In this document: piece after piece, positions 21,005 to 32,462 of the stretch
Numbering within the stretch: position 1 is the first letter of the stretch
Layout of the letters: the number at the start of each line of letters is the position of its first letter
DNA from: Hamiltosporidium magnivora
Lineage: Eukaryota > Microsporidia > Dubosqiidae
Direction: 5' to 3'
Assembly (NCBI GenBank): GCA_004325065.1
Contig: PITI01000015.1
Coordinates: 1-37,167 of the forward strand
DNA length: 37,167 nucleotides
The notes under the pieces: model-generated
Databases searched by the model: none
The model's input: only the letters and a program-made list of their open reading frames with translations
What the model was told of the DNA's origin: nothing
Made by a program: the position numbers and the translations under genes

Positions 21005-21680
21005 AATAGAGGTGTATATCAACACCAAATACTGTCAGCTTGGCAATAATTGGAAGAAATTTATGTGGAATCACAGTTTTTTCAAATAAGAAAAAAATTA
21101 CTGTACGTTTTTAGTTTTTTCATAGAATTCATACAACGAAGGAAAGTCTACAAATTGGTGAAACCATTTCTAAAAAGTAAATTAATATTCGTTTATGTAC
21201 CAATATCGGAAACCATGATCGGATTTTTCGGTAAATGTCATGCAAAAGCATCTAAACCGAACCTTATTTACTCGTGTTAAAAGGCGCTGCCTGGGCGATA
21301 CAATAAAACATATTCTTCAAAAATCTAGGAAAGATATGTGACAGGCTATACTTTTAGATATAAATTGTAACGTCTCGATGAACCTTATCTAAACCGCTGA
21401 TATATATAATAGCTGGAAGTCTATTCAGTTCGGAAAGCATAAACAAGGTAAGAATTCTACAGGTTTTAGATGACCTAAGATTTACTAAACTTGCGATCAC
21501 ACTCTAAGGTAACCTATATTTACGAATACCGCGTAACTCTTCCGCATATTAAGTGAGGTATTTATACTTCTTAGATAAAAGCTTTGGGATGTAGTTATAT
21601 CTTAAAGAGTACTGTTGGTCTCTTCGAGAAAATTTTATCTATGTTAGACCTAGAACTGCCCGAAACCCATGAAAAAAAAA
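21005..21680 (-). pseudogene. Dispersed family E, copy E4 (degenerate)
   Basis: This is a minus-strand copy. It shares CAGCTTGGCAATA near 21037 with E3 (CTGCTTGGCAATG) and with E1 (reverse complement), and AAAGGCGCTGCC near 21280 with E3. The right end has AAAGCTTTGGG near 21589 and CCTAGAACTGCC near 21649, also in E3. The protein reading keeps ETLQ where E1 has KTLQ, but contains many stops. A 76-aa + strand ORF across it (21050-21280, non-ATG start) is a shadow. Confidence 0.55.
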
Positions 21681-23599
21681 TAACATATTCAAGTGTTCAA
21701 AAAAGTTTGATGTTTATTAAAGATATTTTTTACAAAAAAAGTTAATAGTATGAACTATGAATATTTTTTTTGGTTTAACAGACTATAATATTTTATGAAA
21801 AAAGTGCAGCGCCTGGTATTCGAATTTTTATTTCGATTTCTAAAAGTAATCACTTCAATTATATACGATCACTTCAAAAATAATTACATTATAAATTTCT
21901 TTGTTTTTTAAATACTAAATTCCTAATATTTTTCATAACAAAAAATCATGAAGATTACTTTCTTATGGTTTCTAATTGTATTATTTGATTTTTTTGATAA
22001 AGTGTATTCAATACTTTCTATATAACCTGGAAATATTCTTTATATTTATGTAATTTAGATTTATACCCCGTGGTGGGTATAGCTGACATTAAAGTGAACA
22101 AGGATTATATTTTGGAAAGCAAGTTTCTATTTCTAAATAAATTTATGCTTTAAAATAAAACTCTATCTACAAAATAAACATACCTCTTAATACAACAAAA
22201 TAAGGTATATAAGCCAATAAATAACAGTAGGGTTTCTTTAATTATACTAGCGAAACCCGAAAAAAAATACACCTTAGTACAATTTTATCTACAGAGAAAA
22301 TTTTACTGGTTAGAATCCAAGACATTAGGCTATTTTATCGTTTCAGACCTTTGCTATATATTATAAATTTATAATTTTTCAATCATATTTCAATTTTACA
22401 TATATTTGGTTCTAAATATTTCTTTGACTCACTTTTCAATCATATATATTTAAAAATTAAAGATTTAATTCACTAAATAAAAATTAATTGGTTTTAAAAG
22501 AAAAATGAACCGATTGAAATATTTTTCTAATTTTATATTTTCAAATCCTTTAATTTTTTAGAAATGATCTTTATTTTTACAATCATAACAAATAACAAAT
22601 TCGATTAAAAAAAGCCTCATTATTCCTTATACCAAAAAAAGCAAAAAATTTCTGTTATCTAACCCTATGTTTTGTAAAAAAATATACAGTGATTTATTTT
22701 ATAAGCCTAAATAGAGTTATATCGATACTAGTGTTTCAAATACAAAAATAATACAATAGACAAAATCTTTATATAAAAAATAGCATTTGGCATATATTAA
22801 AAAATATATTGAATGATATCTATTATGTTTATAAAAATGAATGTATGTATATTATTATTGTCAATAAAAGGTTTTACTTTTAATATAAAGTTATACTAAC
22901 TAATGGCTTGGATAATATAATTTTTATTTAAAAATATTAGTAAGAGTTTTATTTCAATTAGGTTAATTAAAGGCTAATATATTAAGAATGGTAATATACT
23001 GCGTGTGTATTAAAAGAAAAAAATATGTATTATATGACTCCAAAGAGTTCCAATAATGAATATAATTGGTTAATCGGGTAATAGATTTGCGTCTGTAAGA
23101 CCAAAGCGTGTTTTGAATATGTTTCTTAGAATGACAGAGTGTTAATATACAAGTTGGATGTTAAAAGGTGCAAAATAAGTATAAATATTAAGAGGGAGTA
23201 TTATAAGTGTAGTAGTTTAAAGTGTATTAATAACATACATCCTCTATTACTAGGTTTTTAAGAATTATTACCATAAAAATATATACGAAAGCATTCTATC
23301 CCCCGAAAAAAACGTGAAAACCATTCTTTTGACAATGACCTATTGATTTACTTGCAAGAAAGCAGATGATTTCAAAAGTTCCAACATATTACACATGGAA
23401 TGTATTAAGGAATTTTTTCCAACATTGGAAACAAGGCAAGGCGATTGAAGGAAATCCCAAAATATATTTTTTAGGCTAATTAGGCTATTTTGAGATAGCT
23501 CATTCAAACAAAATAGAATGTTCCTACATCCAATTGTTATACATTAACAGAAATGCTCCGATATATCACCGGTGGTTTAAAAGGTAGAGAAGGAAGTAT
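21681..23599. other. Long gene-free spacer
   Basis: Almost 2 kb of AT-rich sequence with no open frame over 60 codons and no motif I could support. Confidence 0.5.
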
Positions 23600-24300
23600 G
23601 TGCGGTCTATAGAGAAGTTAGTTTACCTATGTGTCAAACTAAAGCAAAGCCGAAAGAGAAATCCCGTTATTGGATATATAGAATACAGCATAGCCTCAGT
23701 AACTACGCCATCATTTACGATAATATTGACCATATGTTTCCCAGAAAATAAAATAACTGGAAAAAATTCGAAGATAACATGAAGAAGACATTCTACCATC
23801 TGTTCGAGCACCAATCTAAAAATGTGCTCTGCAAAAAAACGTATACAAGCAGGCTTTTAGTTCGATTGGGGAATATTTCTGACAATCGCTAGAAAATGAT
23901 TGGTGTAAAAGCACATTTTCGGCAAATCGATTAATAAAAGACCCATGTATTTCGAAATTTACATCATAAAACACACCTCCGTCAATAATTAGGGCAAAAT
24001 TACTTTCAAGAACCTTTTAAAATCGATTCCAAAAAGTGTCTTATATAACGCAATTATGCACAAAATAGAATTTAGGTAAGAATTCTGCTTCATAATACGC
24101 CGGTTGGTACGAGAATGGAATTTCTCGTTTCAATAATTTTGGAAAACATACGATCACAGAATAAAACTGTACTACGATTTCTTCATCTGTAATTGGAGTA
24201 ACACATTGGGATGGTGGTAATTCAGAAACCCGCAGCCCCGAAATCGCCATGAAATTTAACCAGCGAAACAGAAAAATGCAATATGCCAAAAATTTCGGAG
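23600..24300 (-). mobile_element. Decayed Ty3/gypsy-like pol (RT thumb, connection, RNase H)
   Basis: Minus-strand pieces in order: an open piece from 24289 with GLRVSEL (near 24230) and LLKREIPFSYQPAYYEAEF (24080-24140, compare LLKK-x-x-x-F-x-W-x-x-x-x-x-x-AF); FALIIDGGVFYD (23970-24003, compare the RNase H start F-x-L-x-T-D-A-S); KYSPIELKA (23850-23880, compare Y-S-x-x-E-K-E); FSGKHM and VNDG (23710-23745, compare G-K-H-F-x-V-x-T-D-H); and GFLFRLCFSL near 23640 (compare G-R-x-x-R-W-x-x-x-L). A frameshift sits in the 7-A run near 23832. Spacings agree with a gypsy element except one short interval. It is dead. Confidence 0.5.
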
Positions 24301-24375
24301 TAGGAAAAGCTTTTCAAACAAGTAAACCTATTATACAAAACCAATTTACAATGGTAGACAAAAGCAATTTAAAGT

Positions 24376-24560
24376 GCAGATCGTACATTGCAAGATTTAG
24401 GGGGAAACAGACAGTCTTTTGATAGGACACCAATTTTATTGTCTGATGATTTTTTCAAACACCAAGGCTTATTACAGCGTTCTTTTTCGATTAATAAACT
24501 ACTCGAATGTTTCAAATTTTCTGATTCATAGTTAAAATTAAGAAATTGACATTGACTATC
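24376..24560 (-). pseudogene. Open Cys-rich minus-strand fragment
   Basis: About 60 codons are open without an ATG and contain KERCNKPWCLKKSSDN and further Cys. The fragment sits directly upstream of the 23.6-24.3 kb pol relic on the same strand. It may be an older part of that element (RT palm, or a gag-like Cys region) or of another broken gene. It is not recognised. Confidence 0.25.
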
Positions 24561-24574
24561 AAAATAAGTGTTAA

Positions 24575-25280
24575 CTACAAAAATTTACATCAGCCGAAAG
24601 TTTTGAAATTCGAATGCTAGATATTGGTAATAAAAGGATAGCAGGCAATAGAACTAGAAAATGTATAGCTCACCGAGAAAATTTAAGACAACATGGCTAA
24701 AGACAAAGACGCTCCCGAAATTTTACTAAATATCACTGTAAATTACAAAACTATCAGTAGTATCGCTCATGTTCGATTGTAGCGCTTCAAAATTGTGTTA
24801 ATGCTATTAATTAAAAGTAGAAAAGCAATACCTACGAACCGAAAACATAAAGTTTTGGAAACTTTGATGAAAAAAACAATGTTTTCAATTACCCTAAGAA
24901 TTCTTGAATTTACTGGATTTGCTAGGTATTTACTGCTAGCATTCAAATTATAATTTCTGTGTCTTTAATTATTCCCTGAAACCTGAAACCTTTAAAACTT
25001 TGTAAAAATATGAGACTTTCAGTAAATAAACCATGAAAAATGTTTTCGAAGCAGCAAATTGGAATTGAAAATACAGAGGAGAAGAGGTATTTGTATCAAG
25101 TATTATAATTGTTCCAATAGATATGCAATTTAAATTGAGACTTTACAGTTTCCGATCCAACTCGGTTTCGCGATGATCACGAAGAAAGCTCAATAATACC
25201 TGCTGCAAGCTTAGAAAAAACCCGTGGAATACGAAGATCTCACATAGACAACTTTATGAGAAAACTTCACGCGTAAAATT
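24575..25280 (+). mobile_element. Second decayed Ty3/gypsy-like pol, opposite strand
   Basis: The + frames give KRIAGNRTRKC then HRENLRQ (24630-24692, compare the stretch after the RT YxDD box, I-x-x-x-T-x-E-E-H-x-x-x-L), IPTNRKHKVLETL (24828-24866, compare the thumb I-x-P-x-x-x-K-x-x-A-I), LRILEFTGFARYL (24893-24931, compare LRSFLGFTGYYRRF), KNVFEAAN (25038-25062, compare the AF block) and FKLRLYSF (25130-25153, compare the start of RNase H). The distances from box to box fit the family closely. It lies back to back with the 23.6-24.3 kb relic. Confidence 0.45.
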
Positions 25281-25281
25281 T

Positions 25282-25482
25282 CTAACTTTTTCGTATACTT
25301 ACCAGATTAAAAAAAAAGAAATGTACATCTGAAAGTACTCGAATAAATATATTATTTTTAAACAAATAAACTTCAGTCCTTTTTTCAATTTTCGGGTGTT
25401 TCATTCTCTTTTCCTTGAAGGCCATAGCAACGCTTGACGAGCAAGCCAGAATTAAATTAATATAATTAGATAAATTTTGCAT
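25282..25482 (-). CDS. Doubtful small ORF (66 aa)
   Basis: ATG start; the N terminus NLILACSSSVAMAF could pass as a signal peptide and the rest is basic. There is no CCC motif and no family resemblance. It could equally be chance. Confidence 0.15.
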   Translation of the reverse strand: MQNLSNYINLILACSSSVAMAFKEKRMKHPKIEKRTEVYLFKNNIFIRVLSDVHFFFFNLVSIRKS

Positions 25483-26422
25483 TTAACAGTGCTTTTTAAA
25501 TCTAAAATTTCTTTAAACATCGTAAACTGAAATAATCACGGAGAGAAGCCTAAAATTTGATTTTTTGAAAATTTATTGGAAACGTAATTTGAAACAGGCA
25601 TTTTATATCGACAAATGGTTAATGAAGGCATATTTAGATTTTTCAAAATATTATTTTCAACTCATTTATTATTGAACGAAAAAAATAGAAGGAGTCATAG
25701 ACATGTAACATCATATAAATATCTTAACTATTCCTAAGTCTATAGAATGAATCTTAACTCCAGTATATAATATTCATATTTAAAATCTAAAATTCTAATT
25801 TAAACAGAGACTAAAAATTTTAAAATTTAATTAAAATTGAATTTCTAAAATTGATTTTGTTCAAAAATAGAACATAAAATATTTGATTTCTTCCATCAAG
25901 AAAAATTATGAACATTTGTTATACTTTTAAACTAAACATAAAAAAATCACGAAACATAAAAAAAGTTGAAATCTATCATAATTATTTCATATGAATATAG
26001 ATGCATATTATGCCATCTTGAATTAAGGTTAAGGTCCATAATCGTCCAGTTGAATTGAAATAATTGAATTCGATGTATCAAAGTTGTTATAAAAAAAACG
26101 AAAATAAGTAGCTACGATCAGCACTAAAGGAAAATTAGCAGGTTATTCTATTTCATATGAAAAGAATAATGAAAGTCTTAATATATTTTTTTATTTTTCT
26201 AATATTGGGAATAAGCAGAAATTCTTTAGTTGAAGAGTGTCTTAAAACATAAAACATAAAACATAAAACGACCAAAATATACTAATTTACGGAATGAAAC
26301 GTAAATTTTGCACAAATGATAACAAAACAAGTGTTTTAGATTTTAAACACTTAATAATAATTATAAATATATTTTAATTTAAAAAATTTATTGAAGAAAT
26401 TATATAACAATTTAAATATATT
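25483..26422. other. Spacer with a short AAAACAT repeat
   Basis: AT-rich sequence downstream of the phosphofructokinase 3' end. The only feature is about four copies of a 7-bp unit (AAAACAT) near 26243-26272. Confidence 0.6.
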
Positions 26423-28912
26423 TTATTCAATTGATCTACAAATATTTGAGAAATGCATCCAAGTTGGATTCTTATCCCTCTTATTTGTGAAGTCAAATTT
26501 GGTTATACATTCTTCTAATGGTGTAAAAACAAGACCCTGTCCTTTCAAGCCTAATATACCAACTACAGGTTTTCTAGAGCCTTTGATAATATTTTCTTTA
26601 TCTGTTCCTAGAATAATATCTAATGCCTTAATACCCAAAATGATTGCGTTTACTCTATCAATCGGACTAGGATTTCCTCCGGATTGTAAATGTCCTAAAA
26701 CAGAAAATCGCGTATCAAATAGTCCTTGGCTATCTGCTTTTAGCATTTTTGAAAAAGAATCGGTAGAGACAGCTTGAAATGTCTTTTCGTTTCTTATTAA
26801 GACTACACCGTGTCGATGTCCAGATCTAAATTTTACTTTTAGTCTTTCAGCCGTGTCTGATAGATGACTCATTTTATATTTTCTTTCTGGTATAAAGTTA
26901 TCGAAAGCTCCAGCGGCTATCGCGCCCATCAAAGCTAAATATCCACATCTATCTCCTTGTACTTCTACAACAAACACACTCTTATTCATAGAAACACTAC
27001 TTAATCTTAAAAGATCTGATGCGATAGAAATACAATTTAACGCAGTATCGCTTCCGATGCTTATATCGGTTCCAGGCATATTGTTTGAAATTGTAGCAGG
27101 AATGATCACAAAATCCATGGGCGTATCTTTCCTTTTATGATTCATATTTTTTAAATTATTTACTATTTTCAGAGATCCACTGCCGCCGATAACAATCAAA
27201 CTCGTTATTTTACTTTCTTTTAATTTCTTATAAATTTTTTTACAATCTATATCCGTACAAATCGAAGTTCCTATAACCGAACCTCCACTATTCATCGAAG
27301 TATAAAACTCATAGTTTTCCGCCTTTGTGATCATGTTTTTTAATATACCACCAAAACCTTCATGTATAACATATATATCTTTAGATAACGAAATTCCATA
27401 TTGTATAATCGCATTCAACGCTGTATTCATGCCGGCAGCTCTTTTCCCTTCGTGTAATATTGCAATTTTCTTTTTCGAATCACTTTTTTCATTTTTAAGT
27501 CGCAACTGTTGATTTAACAAATAGCAACGCTTAAAAAATGTACCTCGTATTGATAAAAGATTTTCGAAATCTTTGTTTTTAATATAGTTCTTGATTTCAT
27601 TATTCCTTTTGATTACTTTCGATAACTCTGTAAATTTATATTCACCATCGATAATTGATACAATTACTGGCGGCCCAACAGGTTTAGAAAGAAGGTGTTC
27701 TATTGTTTTGCATCCTAATACTGTACCCAGAATTCTATCATATGCTGAAGGTGCCCCGCCACGTTGTGTATGTCCTAATTTGAGCACTCTGGTTTCCATA
27801 TTAGTTTCCTTTTCAATAATTTGCTTTACTGTCTCTGCTTTTATTAGAACACCATTTTCATCGACTGCTCCTTCGGATATTACCACAAATATACCACGCT
27901 TTCCACAATGTTTGACAGTATTAATAGAATCCACGATTGATTTTTTCCATTTTGGATCAGGTACTTCTGGTAAAAATACATAATCAGCACCTGTAGCAAA
28001 GGAACTCATCATTGCTATCCAACCACAATTTCTACCCATTACTTCTATGACAAAAGCTCTTTGGTGTGAAATCATTGTCGATGACAAATTATCCACTGAT
28101 TCTATAACTCTATGTAGTGCAGAATCTGAACCCAGTGTAGCGTCTGAATATGATATATCGTTATCAATAGAAGCCGGAACGCCAATAAGTTTTAAATCAT
28201 ATGTCTGTGTATTTATCGGTAGTTTACCCTCTTTCATCAGAATCTCGATATTAGATCTAAATTCAGAGAATAATGCATATCCACCTGCTAAACTTCCATC
28301 TCCACCTAAAATTATTAACCCGGTTATTTTCCTTTTAACAAGATTTAGAGTTGCAAGTTTTCTTCCGTCAGGGTGAGAAAAATCAGTTGATCTCGCACTA
28401 AATAAACATGTTCCACCCATTGTATTATGATTGTTGACTTCATCCCAGTTCATCTCTATAATTTTATCGTTAATGAGGCCTTCATACCCATATAATACTC
28501 CAAATATTTTTGCATTCCATTTAATTCCGGTTCTTACAATAGCTCTAATAGCAGGATTCATTCCCGGAGCATCTCCTCCGCTCGTTAAAATAGCTATATT
28601 CAATCTATTTTTTATCGGAATATAATTTGTTGTAATGGTATTGCCTAAATCATCTATAAATTCTAAAGGCATTGTGTGATGTACATCTTTACTACAAAAC
28701 CCTTCTTCTATAATAGATTCCAGTATACGTATTGATCTTATATGAATGTGAATATTTTTTCCTACGCTTTTGATAACGGAATCTTTAGTACTATAAATTT
28801 TCAATTCTCCTGGTGATATTTCCACCTTTAACCCCAATTTCGTATATATTGTACCGCTTTTTTCCGTAATTTCAGAATTTTTTATAGTAAATTTATCAAT
28901 ATCAATATCCAT
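26423..28912 (-). CDS. PFK: ATP-dependent 6-phosphofructokinase, duplicated eukaryotic type
   Basis: It phosphorylates fructose 6-phosphate to fructose 1,6-bisphosphate in glycolysis in the cytosol. The protein is 829 aa with two PFK domains in tandem. The N-terminal half is catalytic: SGGDAPGMNP (111-120), GGDGS (203-207), PASIDND (246-252, catalytic Asp250), MGRNCGWIA (292-300) and GHTQRGGAPS (360-369). The C-terminal half (about 470-829) keeps the fold but has GGSGS (576-580) and PATISNN (605-611) where catalysis needs Asp. It is therefore the regulatory half, as in fungal and animal enzymes. About 105 residues precede the first PFK motif. The ATG at 28912 is the only good start, and no CCC motif precedes it. 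The frame is intact. Most + strand ORFs across it are shadows. Confidence 0.97.
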   Translation of the reverse strand: MDIDIDKFTIKNSEITEKSGTIYTKLGLKVEISPGELKIYSTKDSVIKSVGKNIHIHIRSIRILESIIEEGFCSKDVHHTMPLEFIDDLGNTITTNYIPIKNRLNIAILTSGGDAPGMNPAIRAIVRTGIKWNAKIFGVLYGYEGLINDKIIEMNWDEVNNHNTMGGTCLFSARSTDFSHPDGRKLATLNLVKRKITGLIILGGDGSLAGGYALFSEFRSNIEILMKEGKLPINTQTYDLKLIGVPASIDNDISYSDATLGSDSALHRVIESVDNLSSTMISHQRAFVIEVMGRNCGWIAMMSSFATGADYVFLPEVPDPKWKKSIVDSINTVKHCGKRGIFVVISEGAVDENGVLIKAETVKQIIEKETNMETRVLKLGHTQRGGAPSAYDRILGTVLGCKTIEHLLSKPVGPPVIVSIIDGEYKFTELSKVIKRNNEIKNYIKNKDFENLLSIRGTFFKRCYLLNQQLRLKNEKSDSKKKIAILHEGKRAAGMNTALNAIIQYGISLSKDIYVIHEGFGGILKNMITKAENYEFYTSMNSGGSVIGTSICTDIDCKKIYKKLKESKITSLIVIGGSGSLKIVNNLKNMNHKRKDTPMDFVIIPATISNNMPGTDISIGSDTALNCISIASDLLRLSSVSMNKSVFVVEVQGDRCGYLALMGAIAAGAFDNFIPERKYKMSHLSDTAERLKVKFRSGHRHGVVLIRNEKTFQAVSTDSFSKMLKADSQGLFDTRFSVLGHLQSGGNPSPIDRVNAIILGIKALDIILGTDKENIIKGSRKPVVGILGLKGQGLVFTPLEECITKFDFTNKRDKNPTWMHFSNICRSIE

Positions 28913-30332
28913 ATTTGTTCAATATTTACTGATATAAATAGTTTATCAAAAAGGAGAAGATTTTTTAAGAGATATTTTAATTGGTTTGTATTTTCAATGG
29001 GATTCCAATTGAAAACCAATTTGTTACGTGTAAGATAAAGAATTACAAATATTTTTTTTGTATGAAAACTATTCCATTGGAACAAAATAATTTCAAATTT
29101 GATTTATTTAAACTTATCATTTATAAATGCTTCTAAAAAACTTGAAAAAATAACCGACGAATTAATATCCTATAAAACCGCAAATAAAACCAAACTTGGT
29201 AAAGTAAGATCTTTCCTTTCAATTGATTTCTGATATATTGTTTTTACAGTCTTTTTGAGGTTTTTAACTATTGAAAGTAACAGTTATATTTAGTTTACTA
29301 AAATTTTATTTTAATTTCGTAAGCTCGAACATGTAAATTCATATTAGAATAATATTTTAATTTGACAAAAACATTTGTTAATTCTTTTTTTGGTAAAAAT
29401 TTAAATGGTTTTCTGCTGGTTATAGCCTTTTTTCTCTAGTAAAACACATTATACTTTAATATACAGTATTAACTCCACCACAGAACAAAGAAGACTTTTT
29501 TATATTATTCTTTAAACATTTAACCTTTCATTTTCTATCCTGATTAGTACAGAAACATTTAGAAATATATCTTATTTCATGCTAATATGAATATACCCAA
29601 TTAAAAAAAAACTAACATAGTTGATTTCTAATACATTATAATGAGACAGATAAGGTCAATCTGGGCCGAATCATATTTCTAAGTTTTCTGTTTTCATAAA
29701 TTAGCTTTAAATTTCGTATAATTCCTATATTTTGAACGGAATTTAAATTAATTTATAATTTGGTAAAGAAAGAATCGGTACTTTATATCAGTTTATGTTT
29801 TATTAGAACATATATTTTTTGTAAATCATTTTTGATTCGCTTATAAGAAAATGAATTTAATTAAATAATAATGATTTGGTTATGTTGTTACCGAAAAGAA
29901 TTTATATGTGCTACAAAAAATCAAATGTGTATGCTGGGCATAAATATATTTGTATTTATCCAAACTACTCTTCATATATTTTCTATTGATATTCATTATT
30001 TATATTGAATTTTTAGTTTAGACTATTATTTTCCTTAAGTATTCGATAAAATGACGTAATCATTTAAATCTATTTATGAAAATTGAAGATATAATCAGAA
30101 ACAAAAAATTTCCTACAAATATGATTTGTAATAACTAAAAAATAAAAGTATATTAGGATATATAATAACACTTACATTTAAATATAACAAGAGATATTTT
30201 TTAAGTGTTACATCTTTTTAAATTCCAACAATTCTTAATTGAAAAATTCCATTTTAAACACTGTGATATTATTTATATCACAAAAATATAATATTTTTAT
30301 TTTATATTTTACAATAAAAAAGAGGGTGTGCC
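28913..30332. other. Gene-free spacer
   Basis: AT-rich sequence upstream of phosphofructokinase. The 67-aa minus frame at 29085-28882 overlaps the PFK start and is not credible. Nothing else is supported. Confidence 0.5.
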
Positions 30333-30491
30333 ATGGTGAATAAAATAAATAAAGACGATTATTCTACCTACAAAAACAATTCTTTATACAATAACAAAGG
30401 AATGGTGAGCAGGAAGACGATCTCCTTTTTGGAGACGTACTTCAAACTTAGCTGCCTTCCCGAAAATTACGGCAAACACTTTCAAATTTAG
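30333..30491 (+). pseudogene. Homeodomain-like gene remnant (52-aa ORF)
   Basis: The ORF starts in a strong context (GCCATGG). After a polar N terminus it reads VSRKTISFLETYFKLSCLPE, which fits homeodomain helix I (L16-E17-x-x-F20 then P26). The TAG at 30489 interrupts, but the same frame continues with NQVLNLFRSSH, a plausible worn helix III (V-x-x-W-F-x-N-R-R). Microsporidia carry several small homeobox genes. Here the recognition helix has lost Trp and the Arg pair, so a dead gene is more likely than a functional one. The segment is less AT-rich than its flanks. Confidence 0.4.
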
Positions 30492-30626
30492 AAATTTTGC
30501 AACCAAGTGTTAAACCTTTTTCGTTCATCACATATCATAAATGTACAAATAAATAAGTTTATAACATGGATTTGTAATTTATTAGAGTATAACCAATATA
30601 ATTGATATTTTGTAATAATAATTATA

Positions 30627-30645
30627 GCCTCTTATCGTAAGAGGC
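30627..30645. other. Perfect hairpin at the island edge
   Basis: GCCTCTTA (30627-30634), loop TCG, then TAAGAGGC (30638-30645): eight perfect pairs with a 3-nt loop at the left border of the GC-rich island. It could be a structured RNA element of a retroelement. Confidence 0.85.
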
Positions 30646-30827
30646 GACTAAAAGGGACTGATACTCCATGTTGGGCTTTGGCGTAGGGCTAACAGTTTAC
30701 CCTTTAAAACTACCTTGTTACGTCCCGATAAGTAAACAAACCCACTGGAAAAAACCGCTGGGCGGTATTACTAAGGGAGGCCAGGGCTCGCACGGGGCTG
30801 TAGTGCCAAGGATGAATGAATGAATTA
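30627..30827 (+). mobile_element. GC-rich island, likely non-LTR retroelement fragment
   Basis: Two hundred bases of near-balanced composition are set in about 80% AT DNA, with abrupt edges. It opens with a perfect 8-bp hairpin and closes with GAATGAATGAAT, a short tandem tail of the kind left at the 3' end of non-LTR retroelements. It has no ORF. The wording AGAGGCGACTAAAAGGG and GGGCTTTGGC recalls arthropod dispersed repeats from memory only, so a host-derived insertion or host contamination are both possible. Confidence 0.45.
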
Positions 30828-30971
30828 TAGCTTAAACCCAAAAATACGATTTATCTTGAGCAATAATTATGCGTCCTTATAGGAATGATTCCATTTTTTC
30901 GACATAAAAAACATATTTCATGTGATTATCAGTTTAATCCCAAGAAAAGTTTTTTTGTCATAATAATGGGG

Positions 30972-31106
30972 AAAATACTTCTCGGAATTACAAATCAATT
31001 TATATATCATTTGAATAATTTGAACCTTTTTTTAAAAAATACTTCTCGAAATTACAAATCAATTTATATATCATTTGAATAATTTGAACCTTTTTTTAAA
31101 AAAATA
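30972..31106 (+). repeat. 64-bp tandem duplication
   Basis: Two near-identical units (shared core ACTTCTCG at 30977 and 31041, 64 bp apart) are followed by the start of a third near 31105. A 65-aa ORF across it (30885-31082) is an artefact of the repeat. Confidence 0.9.
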
Positions 31107-32064
31107 CTTTTAAATTTCCTTATATTTCAGTTTTTCTTATGTTGCATACTATATTAGCATAATTTTGTAAAAACACTTTCATTTTCTTTGGTAAACATAC
31201 CGAGCCGGAAAATTTTTACAGATTCTTTCAGATATCCAAATATAATTTATATACATAAAGAAGATTGTATTTGACGAAAAATATATTTGAAAGTTTATAT
31301 TTATTCACAAATGCTTTTTATTTTTCTCTTTAAATGCCTAGCAACATTTTCTATTCGATTTTTTCTAATAAAAAACAGAAAGTATAAACAGTAGTGTTTT
31401 TTCTAGAACAGATAACCTCCATCATTTCAACCAAAAAATGATATTATAATTTTTTTTTGTTTTTTTAATTCTATTATCATACACAATCATAATATAATAC
31501 GCTATAATCTTATAGATTTTATCCATAGACGTATATGTAAAATAATTGTACAATTTTTATTTGTTTATTTACTAATTTCATTGGAAGATAGTATAGAACC
31601 TTTAAAATTATTCATTTAAACTATTAAGTAGTTTAATTACCAAAATAAACTTTATATAAATTTCGCTGCTTTTTAATGATGCAATAGATTTTGTAGCCTT
31701 TTTCTATTAAATTATATATTCAAATATTCTTTTATTAAATCTATATTATTATTTGATATATATAACGTTTAAACTAAACAACTTAACTTTTATTATAACC
31801 TAGATACATTAAAAATATTTTTTAAAAATAACGATTTTCTCAATTCATAAAAATAATTTTAATATATCTATGTTATATGACACTATAGTATAAATATATT
31901 TTTGAATGTTTTTCTGCTCGAATATCTTTGAATAGATTTTGAAATAGAAATTCAAAAAGACAAGCTATGGTGATGAAATTACAAAAAATCCCTATATTTT
32001 TCAAAAACTTTAACTGACTTTTTAATTTCTTGATACGGATTCTTAAGCAGTTTCTCTCTCATAA
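31107..32064. other. Gene-free spacer
   Basis: AT-rich, no supported gene. Confidence 0.5.
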
Positions 32065-32462
32065 ATGACGAGGATCTTAACTATATTGATTGTGGAAATT
32101 TTAAGTTTTACAAGCCAGATGTATTGTTTAATTGAAAATAAGAATTTAAACTATCTACACTTTTAGGAATAGGGATATTGGAGTTGTTTTGTTTGGATAA
32201 TGCTCATATAAATAGGTTTTATTTTCTTAAAAATTCCAAGAATTTTTTATCTTATTTTTTTATATTTTTTCTTATTCTTTTACAAAATAAGCCATGTTTG
32301 TCTTACAATGTATTTTCTAGGCAAATCTTAGAAATCTATATAATTGTCTTGTCATTCTTATTATCTTCATGTGGAGTAAGGTTTGTTATGTTTTCTAACG
32401 TTTTCATGACAATAGGTATATTATTAATTATAAAGATATTTTTACACATTATTTGTACTTAA
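32065..32462 (+). pseudogene. Broken small secreted/membrane protein gene
   Basis: An ATG at 32065 opens 33 codons starting MTRILTILIVEILSFTS, a good signal-peptide shape, and stops at 32164-32166. Another frame, open from about 32133 with no ATG, continues to 32462 with three hydrophobic stretches (LSYFFIFFLILL, YIIVLSFLLSS, TIGILLIIKIFL). One frameshift near 32160 would join them into about 130 residues. It is either a pseudogene, a sequencing error, or two unrelated frames. No family is known. Confidence 0.4.

Noticed and set aside
21830..21850. GGTATTCGAAT as a tRNA B box
   Set aside because: No cloverleaf or A box could be formed around it; I found no convincing tRNA or rRNA in the window.
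26391..28625. Several + strand ORFs opposite phosphofructokinase
   Set aside because: They are antisense shadows of a strongly conserved minus-strand gene.
28882..29085. Minus-strand ORF upstream of phosphofructokinase
   Set aside because: It overlaps the PFK start in another frame and has no family or start signal.
30885..31082. 65-aa + ORF
   Set aside because: Its second half is created by the 64-bp tandem duplication.
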